Numbered from the stretch's first letter, positions 16,105-24,274 are shown. The stretch is DNA of 35,503 nt from Microcaldota archaeon (GCA_021809925.1 JAJZJV010000005.1:1-35503); one strand, 5' to 3'. Notes: generated by a model from the sequence alone, not told the origin. Program-made: numbers and translations.

Positions 16105-16758
16105 TCAGCTCTGCTTTACTGATAGGGATGCTATCTGTGCGAATGTAGATGCTTGTCCGGTGTTCGTTGTTGAATAGGCCATCCAGATATGTCCGCTGAA
16201 TGCAGTTCCTATCGGCACAGTGCCCGTAGCTCCTTCAACGTTTCCATTGCTGTCGTAGCATGGCAGGTTAGTAACTGTTATTGTCTGACCGCTGTATAGC
16301 TCGTTTCCGGAGTATCCCGATATTGCAGAGCTTCCAGATATCGGATTGCCTGTCATTACATTTCCTGTTGCTGTATCAAGTGAGAAAAATGCGTTTGTTA
16401 CTGGGGAAAGGCTATTGTATGAAGTTCCTGTTGTTCGAGGAAGTCCCGAGCTGTCAGCAGTTGCAGCACATGAAAGGAAGACATTGTATACCGGGTTTCC
16501 TGTATTCTGCCCTAGCTGGAATGTAAGCACTGAAGGGTACATTCCGTTAGAAGAGGCAGAGAGAATCGGACTCTGACATAGATATCCAGATACTGCCACA
16601 CATGAAGTTCCGAGCAGCGAGCCTCCGCTGAATATTCCCAAGGAGAATAGCACAGCAAGCACTACTGCTATTATCAAAATTGCCCAACCATAAGTCATCA
16701 AGTACTCCATTGCGCTTTGGAGCTTTGATTCTCTTCTTTTCTCTATCTTTTTCATCAT
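16105..16758 (-). CDS. Class III signal-peptide pilin-like surface protein
   Basis: This 217-residue protein has a basic N-terminus (K-K-I-E-K-R-R-E-S-K-L). The processing/assembly motif Q-S-A-M-E-Y, with Q at +1 and E at +5, follows, then one hydrophobic helix at about residues 24-47. This is the DUF361/class III arrangement, cleaved in methanogens by EppA-type peptidases and assembled like type IV pilins. The remaining 170 residues are Ser/Thr/Gly/Asn-rich with four cysteines that could form disulfides, typical of an exported globular head. Two ATGs are adjacent, with GGTTGGT upstream and a CTTATAAAAC TATA box about 30 bases earlier, so it has its own promoter. Confidence 0.82.
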   Translation of the reverse strand: MMKKIEKRRESKLQSAMEYLMTYGWAILIIAVVLAVLFSLGIFSGGSLLGTSCVAVSGYLCQSPILSASSNGMYPSVLTFQLGQNTGNPVYNVFLSCAATADSSGLPRTTGTSYNSLSPVTNAFFSLDTATGNVMTGNPISGSSAISGYSGNELYSGQTITVTNLPCYDSNGNVEGATGTVPIGTAFSGHIWMAYSTTNTGQASTFAQIASLSVKQS

Positions 16759-16848
16759 ACCAACCTATTTAATGGTGTTTTATAAGAGAACATAAAGTTA
16801 TTTAAATCTTTCGCGATTCCATAAGAGAAAATTGCTTCGTAATAACAC

Positions 16849-17430
16849 TTATTTTCTCTTTTGATTTTTCTTCTGAGGCTTATGGAATAAGAGAGCGTTG
16901 CTCGTGCTTTCCAACTGTATTCTTGCGACATCCTGCTTTTTCCTGAAGTCTGGGACCAGGGAGCTTGCGAATCTAAGTGGAAGCGTTGAGTCGTAGATAT
17001 CAAGCATTATCTCATAGTACTTCATTGCTTTGTCTGCTTCGTTCCTTCTCATCGATTCAAATGCTTCCCTCTTTAATTCACCAACGCAATCGAGAAGGCC
17101 GAGAAGGTAAGGAAGTTCTCCTTCTCCGAGTTCTTCTGCGCCAGGTATCCTGCCTTCCTTTATTATATGGTATATCAATCTTGCTTCCACGACTTCCTGA
17201 TGGCATTGCAGCGAGTAAAATTCCATTCCTTTCTCAAGCGTATTTATCTTTGATAATATAGTTACAGACTCATCTAAGAGTTCCTTTGCATATGGAAGCT
17301 TGCCTGCATGCATTGCTGTTATTGACTTTCCGGTAAGCATGATCGCTTTTCTTGAGAGATCCATTATCTTATCCCTTCGCTCATGAAGCTCGAGTATCGA
17401 CTTCTCGATTCTGTCTATATCTTTAATCAC
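16849..17430 (-). CDS. Archaeal translin family protein (C3PO-like RNase)
   Basis: This 193-residue all-helical protein matches translin/TRAX. S-R-K-A-I-M-L-T-G-K-S-I-T-A-M-H-A-G-K is in the first helices. The acidic residues in H-Q-E-V-V-E-A-R-L-I-Y lie where the C3PO catalytic glutamates do. L-P-Y-L-L-G-L-L-D-C-V-G-E-L-K-R is the family hallmark block, and P-D-F-R-K-K-Q-D-V-A-R appears near the C-terminus. Archaeal translin homologues form octameric endoribonucleases that act on RNA such as pre-tRNA fragments. The start is GTG, 34 bases after ogg, in a glyS-ogg-translin unit. The lysine-rich tail is probably RNA-contacting. Function by homology only. Confidence 0.82.
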   Translation of the reverse strand: MIKDIDRIEKSILELHERRDKIMDLSRKAIMLTGKSITAMHAGKLPYAKELLDESVTILSKINTLEKGMEFYSLQCHQEVVEARLIYHIIKEGRIPGAEELGEGELPYLLGLLDCVGELKREAFESMRRNEADKAMKYYEIMLDIYDSTLPLRFASSLVPDFRKKQDVARIQLESTSNALLFHKPQKKNQKRK

Positions 17431-17463
17431 AAAATCATCGATTAATGATCGCTTGAAGCTTTC

Positions 17464-18366
17464 TTATTTCTTTCCTATCTTGTTTTCGCGACCATGCCAA
17501 TATAGGTACTGCTGTGCATATCCTGCAAGATCTCCCCATTTGGAAGCTGCATGAGCATGTATCTCGTTTATGCTCTTCTTCCTGCCTTTGAAATAAACAT
17601 TCTCAATTATTCTCTTAACCCATGAATCTATTGGAAATGCTTCGAAGCGCTTGTAACCGAAGAGCAGTATGCAGTCGGCAACCTTGTCTCCTATGCCATC
17701 AAGCGCCATCAGCTCTTCTTTTGCTTCGGAATATCCCATATCTTTCAGTGAGGCAAGGCTCATGCCATTTGAGCACTCTTCTGCGACGCTCTTGATATAT
17801 TTGTCTCGGAACCCTGTGCCGCATGATCTTATCTCGGCAAGCGTTGCGTTTGCTATCTCTTCAGGCATTGGAAATAGCTTATAGGAAGTTCCATCAATGA
17901 TCGCCTCCCTGCCAAATTTGGTGACCATCTTTTGCGTTATTCCCCTTATTCTTTTAATGTTGTTGAATTGCGAGATTAGAAAACAGAGGGTTGTCTCCCA
18001 GGGATCATTAAGCGTAACCCGCAATCCGTTCATTTTGGAGAGGGCTTCATGCATGAATTGATCTGTATCTATTCTGTTGCAGATTTCTCCAAAATCATCT
18101 TCAAGACCGAACCTTGAGATTATCTCCTTCATTGCCTCTGCATCGTTGTAATCTCCAGAATAACTAAAAGATAATCTTGATGCTTTTTTCCTTAGGAAGA
18201 TGATGCCTTTGCTTGTAGAATAAGTCAGCCTTTCGATCCCCAGATCAGAGGAATAATCAGAATGGAAGGCAAGAGGCTGTCCGCTTCCGATGCTGAGGCC
18301 CAGACTGAGATTCTCGGCAGTTATGCTATGCCAGCCAGAACTGTTATTTGAAGATATTCCTACCAC
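17464..18366 (-). CDS. ogg: 8-oxoguanine DNA glycosylase/AP lyase, Ogg1-type
   Basis: Bifunctional HhH-GPD glycosylase removing 8-oxoguanine opposite C. The 300-residue protein follows the OGG1 layout. The N-terminal beta domain comes first. L-N-D-P-W-E-T-T-L-C-F-L-I-S-Q-F-N-N-I-K-R-I (119-140) corresponds to the OGG1 D-P-W-E and N-N-N-I block. G-T-G-F-R-D-K-Y-I lies at 183-191. The helix-hairpin-helix G-I-G-D-K-V-A-D-C has the catalytic lysine K228, and D247 is in P-I-D-S-W-V. The first N of the canonical N-N-N is replaced (S-Q-F-N-N). It begins with GTG directly after the glyS stop; no separate ribosome site lies in the gap, so coupling is likely. Confidence 0.9.
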   Translation of the reverse strand: MVGISSNNSSGWHSITAENLSLGLSIGSGQPLAFHSDYSSDLGIERLTYSTSKGIIFLRKKASRLSFSYSGDYNDAEAMKEIISRFGLEDDFGEICNRIDTDQFMHEALSKMNGLRVTLNDPWETTLCFLISQFNNIKRIRGITQKMVTKFGREAIIDGTSYKLFPMPEEIANATLAEIRSCGTGFRDKYIKSVAEECSNGMSLASLKDMGYSEAKEELMALDGIGDKVADCILLFGYKRFEAFPIDSWVKRIIENVYFKGRKKSINEIHAHAASKWGDLAGYAQQYLYWHGRENKIGKK

Positions 18367-19839
18367 CTAGAAAATTTCGCCTATCTTCTTTCTGATCTGC
18401 TTTGTGGTATCACGGTCACGAATAGTCACAGTGTCATCTTCCAATGTCTGATAATCTATTGTGATGCAGGAAAGAACTCCTATCTCATCGGCTCTTGCAT
18501 ATCTCTTTCCTATGCCTCCTGTTTCAGAATAGTAGGAGCTAAGATTGCGCTCGTTTAGGAGAGAGTAGACCTCCCTGGCTTTATCCATGAGCTTTTCGTC
18601 TTTCTGCAATGGGAATATGGCAAAGTGGTATGGAGAGATGTTCTCGTTGAGCTTGAGATATGACCATCCTCTTTCGCTGCCGTCTACAGCAGAGTTGTGG
18701 AGTATTGCGAGAAGAAGCCTGTCTATTCCTATACTGGCTTCTGCGACGTGCGGCAATATCCTCTTTCCATCAAGAACAACTCCAAGCTCCTCGCCCGAGA
18801 GCTTTGCATGCTGCGATAAATCAAAGTCGGATCTTGAGGCATTGCCTGCAACCTCCATCCACCCATACTCAGTCTTTGCCTCCAGGTCTATGTTCCCCTG
18901 AGAATAGTGTGGAAGTTCTTCTTTCTCCACCTGCCTGAATCGATACGTCTCCTTTGACAGACCCATCTTGGCCATGAGCTTGTCTTCGAGATAGATCAAG
19001 AGAGCCAGATGCCTGTTTGGTATTATCCCCAAATCAAGCAGTTCGCCTATCCTGCGCTCCCTGGCCTCGTCGCTGTTGCTTTCCATGAATGTGATCTCTG
19101 CTTTTGCGAAGGTATCGAACCATATGCCATTGAATTCCTCCAGCTCTGCGCCGGGATCAAAGAAGAGCTCGGTCTCCATCTGGCCAAACTCCCTCATTCT
19201 GGATAGCTGCTGCCTTGGTGAGATCTCGTTTCTAAAGACTTTTCCTGCCTGAGAGATACATACAGGCAACCTGAGGCCATAAACCCTGAAAAGATTCTTG
19301 AAATCAACGAAGATGCCCTGGGCAGTCTCTGGGCGCAGATATCCATTCTCGCTGCTCCCGGGCCCGATCTGCGTCTTGAACATAAGATTAAAGCTTTCGA
19401 TCTTTGAAAGCTTGCTTCCACATTTAGGACATTTTACTCCTGACGAGGAAATCTCTTTCTCGAGTTCAGGTATCTTCATCCTCTTAACTGCAGAGAAAGC
19501 CTTCGTGTCTCCTTTCTTCTCATAAAACTCTTCGAGGAGTTTGTCTGCCCTATGGGAAGCCTTGCACACCGTGCAATCTATTATCGGGTCTGTAAATGTT
19601 GCCAGATGGCCGCTTGCTTTGAGCACTATCTCTGGCAATATGAGAGTTGTCTCAACTTCCAGAGCATTGAGCTCTCCAAGAAAGAACCTTCTCCAGGTAT
19701 TCTCTATATTCCTTCGTATCCTGAGACCTATAGGCCCATAATCATAAAATCCGCTTATCTCCTTGTATATGCCGAATGCCTGATAGTAGATACCTCTTCT
19801 TGATATTATGTCATTAGCTATCTTCTCACTCTTCTCCAA
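18367..19839 (-). CDS. glyS: Glycyl-tRNA synthetase, alpha2 class II type
   Basis: Charges tRNA-Gly. The 490-residue enzyme has the archaeal/eukaryotic-type motif 1 region (G-F-Y-D-Y-G-P-I-G) and a zinc-ribbon-like insertion with C-T-V-C and C-P-K-C-G. N-L-M-F-K-T-Q-I-G-P and L-R-P-E-T-A-Q-G follow. Motif 2 is F-R-N-E-I-S-P-R, continuing R-M-R-E-F-G-Q-M-E, and motif 3 is G-I-D-R-L-L-L-A-I-L. The C-terminal anticodon-binding domain is complete. The start is TTG, five bases after GGTG (19845-19848 on the minus strand). It heads the glyS-ogg-translin operon and is divergent from nop5. Confidence 0.97.
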   Translation of the reverse strand: MEKSEKIANDIISRRGIYYQAFGIYKEISGFYDYGPIGLRIRRNIENTWRRFFLGELNALEVETTLILPEIVLKASGHLATFTDPIIDCTVCKASHRADKLLEEFYEKKGDTKAFSAVKRMKIPELEKEISSSGVKCPKCGSKLSKIESFNLMFKTQIGPGSSENGYLRPETAQGIFVDFKNLFRVYGLRLPVCISQAGKVFRNEISPRQQLSRMREFGQMETELFFDPGAELEEFNGIWFDTFAKAEITFMESNSDEARERRIGELLDLGIIPNRHLALLIYLEDKLMAKMGLSKETYRFRQVEKEELPHYSQGNIDLEAKTEYGWMEVAGNASRSDFDLSQHAKLSGEELGVVLDGKRILPHVAEASIGIDRLLLAILHNSAVDGSERGWSYLKLNENISPYHFAIFPLQKDEKLMDKAREVYSLLNERNLSSYYSETGGIGKRYARADEIGVLSCITIDYQTLEDDTVTIRDRDTTKQIRKKIGEIF

Positions 19840-19933
19840 TGGAACACCTTGATCCTTCTTTATTCGATATAATTGCTTTACAAAGATATATAGAGTTTAA
19901 ATATAAGATAAATATCTGATAAATGGTGTTCTT
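19840..19933. promoter_or_regulatory. Divergent promoter region between glyS and nop5
   Basis: This 94-base gap holds two ribosome sites pointing outward (GGTG at 19845-19848 on the minus strand and 19925-19928 on the plus strand). It also has two AT-rich TATA candidates, TTTAAATATAAG near 19896-19907 for nop5 and the CTCTATATATCTT stretch read on the minus strand for glyS. The overlap of the TATA boxes suggests that the two genes compete for or share regulation. Confidence 0.45.
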
Positions 19934-20815
19934 TTGAAGGAAAGCATTGAAGAGAAGAGGGCAAGGCTTCTGGGCCTTGCAAAAGCAAGCCTGAGCGAGG
20001 CTTACTCTACCGAGGAGCATTCTCTCATACAAGCTATCAACGCTTACAATGAGACGGAAAAGATGAGAAACCTCATGCATGAAAGGCTTGAGGAATGGTA
20101 CAGTATATACTTTCCAGAAGCCAAGATTAGCAGCCCTTCAGTATATGCCAAGTTTATAATAGAATTTGGCAGAAACAAGAAAGAGGTTGAAGAAATTAAG
20201 CTTGAGGAGATATTTGGAGATAAGAAAGAGGAAATAAAGAGCATTATAGAAAGAAGCATTGGAAGAGAGCCCACAAGCGAGGAGTATGCTGCAGTGAGAA
20301 GGATAGCTGAGGAAGAGCTGAACCTGATAGAGCTTGAGAAGAGGCTTGATAATTATATCGAGAAGACAACCAAGAAGCTCATACCAAATATATCGTATTT
20401 AATAGATTACAAGATAGCTGCAGAGCTTCTGGCCAAATCTGGCTCACTCTCAAAGCTTGCGGTGATGCCTGCAAGCACAATCCAGCTTCTCGGAGCAGAG
20501 AAAGCGCTATTCAAGCACATAAAATTCGGAAGCAAACCCCCAAAATATGGTTACCTATTCAAGATAGCTCCAGTAACAAATGCTTCTCGTGATGATAGAG
20601 GGAGAGTTGCAAGATTATACGCTGCGAAGATCAGCATAGCTGCAAGAGCCGATGCCTTCACTAAGAATTTCATAGCTCCAAAGCTAAAAGAAGATATAGA
20701 TAAGGCGCTTGCGCGTGAAAGGAAGCATGGAAAAAAGAGAGAGTATCGGGCGAGCCCAAGGCAGGATCACGGTAGAGACAGGGGCAGAGAAGGGAGATTC
20801 AGAAATAGAAGATAA
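19934..20815 (+). CDS. nop5: Nop5/Nop56-58 family C/D sRNP core protein
   Basis: Scaffold of archaeal box C/D ribonucleoproteins, bridging L7Ae-bound guide RNA and the methylase fibrillarin. The 293-residue protein has the N-terminal fibrillarin-binding part reduced, then a coiled-coil (about 60-150). The Nop domain follows, with M-P-A-S-T-I-Q-L-L-G-A-E-K-A-L-F-K-H near 178-195, P-P-K-Y-G-Y-L-F near 202-209 and R-G-R-V-A-R-L-Y-A-A-K at about 221-231. The tail is strongly basic (K/R/G/H), as in many archaeal homologues. The start is TTG five bases after GGTG. Fibrillarin is not adjacent, although the pair is adjacent in many archaea. Confidence 0.93.
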   Translation: MKESIEEKRARLLGLAKASLSEAYSTEEHSLIQAINAYNETEKMRNLMHERLEEWYSIYFPEAKISSPSVYAKFIIEFGRNKKEVEEIKLEEIFGDKKEEIKSIIERSIGREPTSEEYAAVRRIAEEELNLIELEKRLDNYIEKTTKKLIPNISYLIDYKIAAELLAKSGSLSKLAVMPASTIQLLGAEKALFKHIKFGSKPPKYGYLFKIAPVTNASRDDRGRVARLYAAKISIAARADAFTKNFIAPKLKEDIDKALARERKHGKKREYRASPRQDHGRDRGREGRFRNRR

Positions 20816-20855
20816 ATGGATTTGGCTTTTCTGAAGCGATGGCCTTAATTATCTT

Positions 20856-21749
20856 CTATGGTGCAGAATAGCTGTACCACCAGGTATTATCAAATAACAC
20901 AGCCTTTGCAACCCCACCATTATTGTTTCCAGAATAGTCTGTTACGTTTCCGTTCAGGGGCCACCATCCAGATAGTGCTTGAAGGTTTGTTGGCCTGCCG
21001 CCTATCCCCTCACTGTACAATATAGCGATGTCATTTGAGGAAAGAGAGGTATTGTACATCTGTATGTTTGATAAGGAGCCATTCCACTCGCTGACAGAAC
21101 CATAAAGAGTGCCTATCTGCAGCGATGAGGGATTGCCAAAGCCTGAAGATGAGAAAGGCATCTCGTTGATGAGTTGGCCATTTACATAATAGTATGCATT
21201 TTGGCCATCATATGTAAGTGCCACGAAGTACCAGTTATTGAATAGCAATTTGAAAGAGGATGGAAGATTTCCAGGGCCTGTATTTGAGTAACCTATCTGG
21301 TATGTTAATTGCATCCCAGAATATTCTGCGCCGAAAGTGCTCTGGAACCTGAAGATGCTGAATGATGACATAGGTATTGCCCAATCAGAGACCTTAGTGC
21401 CTGTTGGCTCTACCCAGAAAGAGACAGTAAAGGAATTGTATGTACCGAAAAGGTCAGGCTGTGTCACGGTTGCAAAGCTTTGCCCCAGTCCAGTAGTGTG
21501 CATTACGAATTCAGGGAGCGCATCAATACATTCGCCTTCAAAGGTAATCAACGATGTTGTCTTGGGACCATATGGCCTGGAGACATGGCAGCTTCCAGGA
21601 GAGGCTTTTGGAGCCCAAAAGTTTGGATTGAATACCCCAAAATAAAATAAGATGGATAGTACTATTACTATGATAAGTATCGCCCAGCTGTAAGTCATCA
21701 GGTATTCCATTGCTGACTGCATCTTTATCTTTTTACCATAGCTGCCCAA
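20856..21749 (-). CDS. LamG-domain pilin-like surface protein
   Basis: Counted from TTG this is a 297-residue protein: a basic leader ending in K-K-I-K-M, the class III motif Q-S-A-M-E-Y-L, one hydrophobic helix, then a concanavalin A-like/LamG domain. The LamG signatures are S-F-T-V-S-F-W-V-E-P, N-N-W-Y-F-V-A-L-T-Y-D-G, Y-Y-Y-V-N-G-Q-L and W-N-G-S-L-S-N-I-Q-M-Y-N. A W-W-P-L-N-G-N...Y-S-G-N-N-N-G coda ends the protein. Such heads bind glycans or calcium, so an adhesin is plausible. The frame extends to an ATG at 21761, but GGTG (21756-21759) plus six bases places the start at TTG 21749. It follows citrate synthase after 12 bases. Confidence 0.82.
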   Translation of the reverse strand: MGSYGKKIKMQSAMEYLMTYSWAILIIVIVLSILFYFGVFNPNFWAPKASPGSCHVSRPYGPKTTSLITFEGECIDALPEFVMHTTGLGQSFATVTQPDLFGTYNSFTVSFWVEPTGTKVSDWAIPMSSFSIFRFQSTFGAEYSGMQLTYQIGYSNTGPGNLPSSFKLLFNNWYFVALTYDGQNAYYYVNGQLINEMPFSSSGFGNPSSLQIGTLYGSVSEWNGSLSNIQMYNTSLSSNDIAILYSEGIGGRPTNLQALSGWWPLNGNVTDYSGNNNGGVAKAVLFDNTWWYSYSAP

Positions 21750-21761
21750 GATAAACACCAT

Positions 21762-22913
21762 TCATCTCTTTGTCATTGAAATGTACTTAACATTGGTCTT
21801 TCCGGTATAATACTCGAGAGGCCTTATCAGCCTGTTGTTCTCCCAGTACTCAAGCATATGCGCGCACCATCCCGGAACCCTGCTTGCTGCGAAGAGAGGA
21901 GTGAATAAGCTTGAGGGTATGCCTATATGGGTGTACACGGGCCCTGAGAAGAAGTCGACATTGGGCCAGATCCCTTTTGCCTTTCCTAGCTTCTTGATCA
22001 TGAGCTTCTCGGCTTCAAGGGCTATTGCAGTGAGATTCTCCACTTCAGGAGAGGCGTGTTCCCTCAACTCTTCTAAATACCCTCTTATTATCCTTGCCCT
22101 TGGATCATACGCTTTGTAGACCCTGTGGCCAAATCCCATTATTCTCTGCTTGCCTGCAAGCGCATCGTTTATGTATTTGACAGTATTCTCAGGCTTCCCT
22201 ATGGCGCGCATCATCCTCAGCGCAGCTTCGTCGGCTCCACCATGCAGCGGACCTTTCAATGTGCCTATTCCAGAAGTTATCGCAGAGTATATGTCGGAAA
22301 GCGTTGCTCCAGTGACTATTGTGGAAAAGGTAGATGCATTCGAGCTGTGCTCTGCATGCAGCACGAACATGATGTCAAGCATTCGCCTCTCGGATTCTGA
22401 AGGCTTCTCACCATTAAGCATGTAAAGGAAATTTTCTACGTGGCCAAGTTTTTTCTCGGGACGTACGTACTCCTCTCCATCGCGCACTCTCCCTATTGCT
22501 GCGACTATACTTGAAATCTTAGAGATCAGGCGGATGCTCTTTCGCATGTTTGCTTCCTTAGAATTGTCCTTGACGTCAGGATCATAGATTGCGGAAAGAG
22601 AGACTGCGGTCCTTAGAACATCCATTGGCAGGCCTTTCCCCGCAGTGTCAGTTATGACCTGAAGCACTTCGGGATCCAGATCACGCTCCTTAACCAAAGC
22701 ATCCTTAAAAGAGAGGAACTCCTTCTCCTTTGGAAGATAACCGTTAAGAAGTAAAAAGCAGACTTCCTCGAAATCTGAGTGCTTTGCTAACTCTTCTATG
22801 GAATAGCCCCTGTAATAGAGCTTCCCTTCAATGCCATTGACAGAGCATATGCTCGTCTCAGCCATATAAATTCCTTCAAGGCCCAGATGTATCTCCGGCT
22901 TCTTAGTCCTCAT
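21762..22913 (-). CDS. gltA: Citrate synthase
   Basis: Condenses oxaloacetate and acetyl-CoA to citrate, or 2-methylcitrate for homologues. The 383-residue archaeal-type enzyme begins near L-E-G-I-Y-M-A-E-T-S-I-C. It has H-A-E-H-S-S-N-A-S-T-F (H187/H189 region), the catalytic H224 in G-P-L-H-G-G-A, H263 in F-G-H-R-V-Y-K and D320 in P-N-V-D-F-F-S-G. The frame opens at 22931, but GGTG with five bases before the ATG at 22913, and the family N-terminus, support the later start. No other TCA-cycle gene is in view. It is co-oriented with the LamG pilin gene 12 bases downstream. Confidence 0.95.
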   Translation of the reverse strand: MRTKKPEIHLGLEGIYMAETSICSVNGIEGKLYYRGYSIEELAKHSDFEEVCFLLLNGYLPKEKEFLSFKDALVKERDLDPEVLQVITDTAGKGLPMDVLRTAVSLSAIYDPDVKDNSKEANMRKSIRLISKISSIVAAIGRVRDGEEYVRPEKKLGHVENFLYMLNGEKPSESERRMLDIMFVLHAEHSSNASTFSTIVTGATLSDIYSAITSGIGTLKGPLHGGADEAALRMMRAIGKPENTVKYINDALAGKQRIMGFGHRVYKAYDPRARIIRGYLEELREHASPEVENLTAIALEAEKLMIKKLGKAKGIWPNVDFFSGPVYTHIGIPSSLFTPLFAASRVPGWCAHMLEYWENNRLIRPLEYYTGKTNVKYISMTKR

Positions 22914-22974
22914 ACCAACACCACACTGCAATGATATAAATAAACAGAAGGGTTTATTTTTCTATTCCAGGAAA

Positions 22975-23544
22975 TCATGTCGGAGCGGAAGAGGAGTACT
23001 TTGTAGCTATAGAAGCTACAAGGTTTGTTGCGTTGGAGTTTAACGAGGGTATTGTGTAATTGACCCAGACATATCCGAAAAAGGAGTTTCCCAGTATCGA
23101 GCCTGCTTTCTGGCTTCCGCCGCCGTAGCAGAAAACGCGGAAGACATGGCTGCTTCCGGTGAAGATCTCTACTCCGGAGCCGGGAGCATTTCCCTTAGGG
23201 TAAAATGCAGGGGAGTTCGTAGTGAATATATTGCCGAACGCAGGCTTGTTCCCAGTATTGTTGACCTGCGTTGAACAGGATACACCATTCACGATTATCT
23301 CGCTGCCTATCGCCTGCGAGAGCTGTATCTGCAGCGACCCAGACGTGTTAATGAAATAGAAGCCGCATGAGAATCCCGAGAAGGTGGTGCAGGACGAGGT
23401 AGTTACTGTCCGGTTAATTACAGACTCATTGTAGATTATTGCCAAGGCGACAAGTATTATGACGAGTGCAACACCATAGGATGAGAGATAGTCTATTGCA
23501 GCCTGCGCTTTTCTTGTATTTTTCTTGCTAGCCTTGAGAAACAA
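22975..23544 (-). CDS. Class III signal-peptide pilin-like protein
   Basis: The 189-residue product starts M-F-L-K-A-S-K-K-N-T-R-K-A and then Q-A-A-I-D-Y, a variant of the class III motif with Asp in place of Glu at +5. One hydrophobic helix (about residues 22-42) follows. The secreted part is Ser/Asn/Thr/Gly-rich with five cysteines. The start is TTG right after the rps2 stop, with AAGGCG upstream as a weak ribosome site. It is encoded as the last gene of the ribosomal operon, which links its expression to S2. D at +5 distinguishes it from the other two pilins. Confidence 0.75.
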   Translation of the reverse strand: MFLKASKKNTRKAQAAIDYLSSYGVALVIILVALAIIYNESVINRTVTTSSCTTFSGFSCGFYFINTSGSLQIQLSQAIGSEIIVNGVSCSTQVNNTGNKPAFGNIFTTNSPAFYPKGNAPGSGVEIFTGSSHVFRVFCYGGGSQKAGSILGNSFFGYVWVNYTIPSLNSNATNLVASIATKYSSSAPT

Positions 23545-24159
23545 TTATTTCGCCTTCATCTCCATCTTAGCTTCAAAATCGGAGATATTATAGGTAAATT
23601 CATCGTTTGTCTTTATTAATCCTTTCTCTTTGAGATACTCTCTTGCGAGAAGATAATATATCAGGGCTAGAGACCTCCTTCCCTTGTTATTGCATGGAAT
23701 TACAAGATCAACAAACTTTATCCAGTTGTCTGTATCGCAAAGCGCTATCGTAGGGACGTTTGTCTTGCTTGCCTCCTTTACTGCCTGCCTCTCAGTCCTT
23801 GTATCGCTTATTAGTACTATCTCAGGTTCTGTGAAATCCTCTCTGTTTGGATTCGTAAATATTCCAGGCATGACCCTTCCTTGAAGAAGCTTTGCCTTTG
23901 TTATCTCTGTAAATTTCTGTGCTGCTGAGACTGCATATATTCTTGATGCTGTAACCGCTATCTCTTCAGGATTGTATTTTGAGAGGATCTTTGCTGCAAG
24001 CTTTATTCTCGTGTCTATCGTAGCGAGATCAAGCAGGTAAAGGCCGTCTTCCCTGACTTTGTATATGAATCTCTTCATTCCGGGAGTCTTGACCTTCGTC
24101 CCTATATGTATTCCTACTTCCAAATACTCTGACTGAGGTATCAACGTTTCGTTTTCCAC
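23545..24159 (-). CDS. rps2: 30S ribosomal protein S2 (uS2)
   Basis: This 204-residue archaeal S2 has H-I-G-T-K-V-K-T-P-G-M-K-R-F-I-Y near the N-terminus and L-D-L-A-T-I-D-T-R-I. It also has A-A-Q-K-F, G-R-V-M-P-G-I-F-T-N-P, P-E-I-V-L-I-S-D-T-R and I-P-C-N-N-K-G-R-R-S-L-A-L-I-Y-Y-L-L-A-R. The start is GTG with GGTG five bases upstream (24165-24168), clearly preferable to any internal ATG. In many archaea S2 follows RpoN, RpoK and enolase; here RpoK and enolase are absent from the segment. The pilin gene at 23544 abuts its stop codon. Confidence 0.97.
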   Translation of the reverse strand: MENETLIPQSEYLEVGIHIGTKVKTPGMKRFIYKVREDGLYLLDLATIDTRIKLAAKILSKYNPEEIAVTASRIYAVSAAQKFTEITKAKLLQGRVMPGIFTNPNREDFTEPEIVLISDTRTERQAVKEASKTNVPTIALCDTDNWIKFVDLVIPCNNKGRRSLALIYYLLAREYLKEKGLIKTNDEFTYNISDFEAKMEMKAK

Positions 24160-24176
24160 TTATACACCATTAAATA

Positions 24177-24274
24177 CGGGGTCGCCGAGATTTTCAGCTT
24201 TTTTGAATTCCCGTTAAAGACCTCGGGTCATGTGCTCCCTAAGCACAGAGCCTACCAGGCTAGCAGACGACCCC
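24177..24274 (-). tRNA. tRNA-like gene, probably Pro(AGG), T arm interrupted
   Basis: GGGGTCG pairs perfectly with CGACCCC as a 7-bp acceptor with G73. TGTGC/GCACA is a perfect 5-bp anticodon stem around TTAGGGA, giving anticodon AGG. CCGAG/CTCGG is a perfect T stem, but 32 bases rather than 7 lie between its strands. Removing 25 bases would leave GTCAAAT, close to TTCAAAT apart from base 54. The D-arm text C-T-A-G-C-C-T-G-G-T is typical of archaeal tRNA-Pro, but the D stem is weak. I find no convincing bulge-helix-bulge. It could be an intron-containing tRNA or a pseudo-tRNA; A34 is unusual in archaea. It sits between rpoN and rps2. Confidence 0.6.

Noticed and set aside
16755-17003. 82-codon ORF overlapping the translin gene
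   Set aside because: Antiphase shadow of translin and its upstream DNA; Ser/Arg/Lys-rich with no family signal.
24177-24274. tRNA-Leu(UAG) reading of the tRNA-like gene
   Set aside because: Shifting the anticodon loop to obtain TAG breaks the anticodon stem at two pairs; the perfect stem gives AGG.
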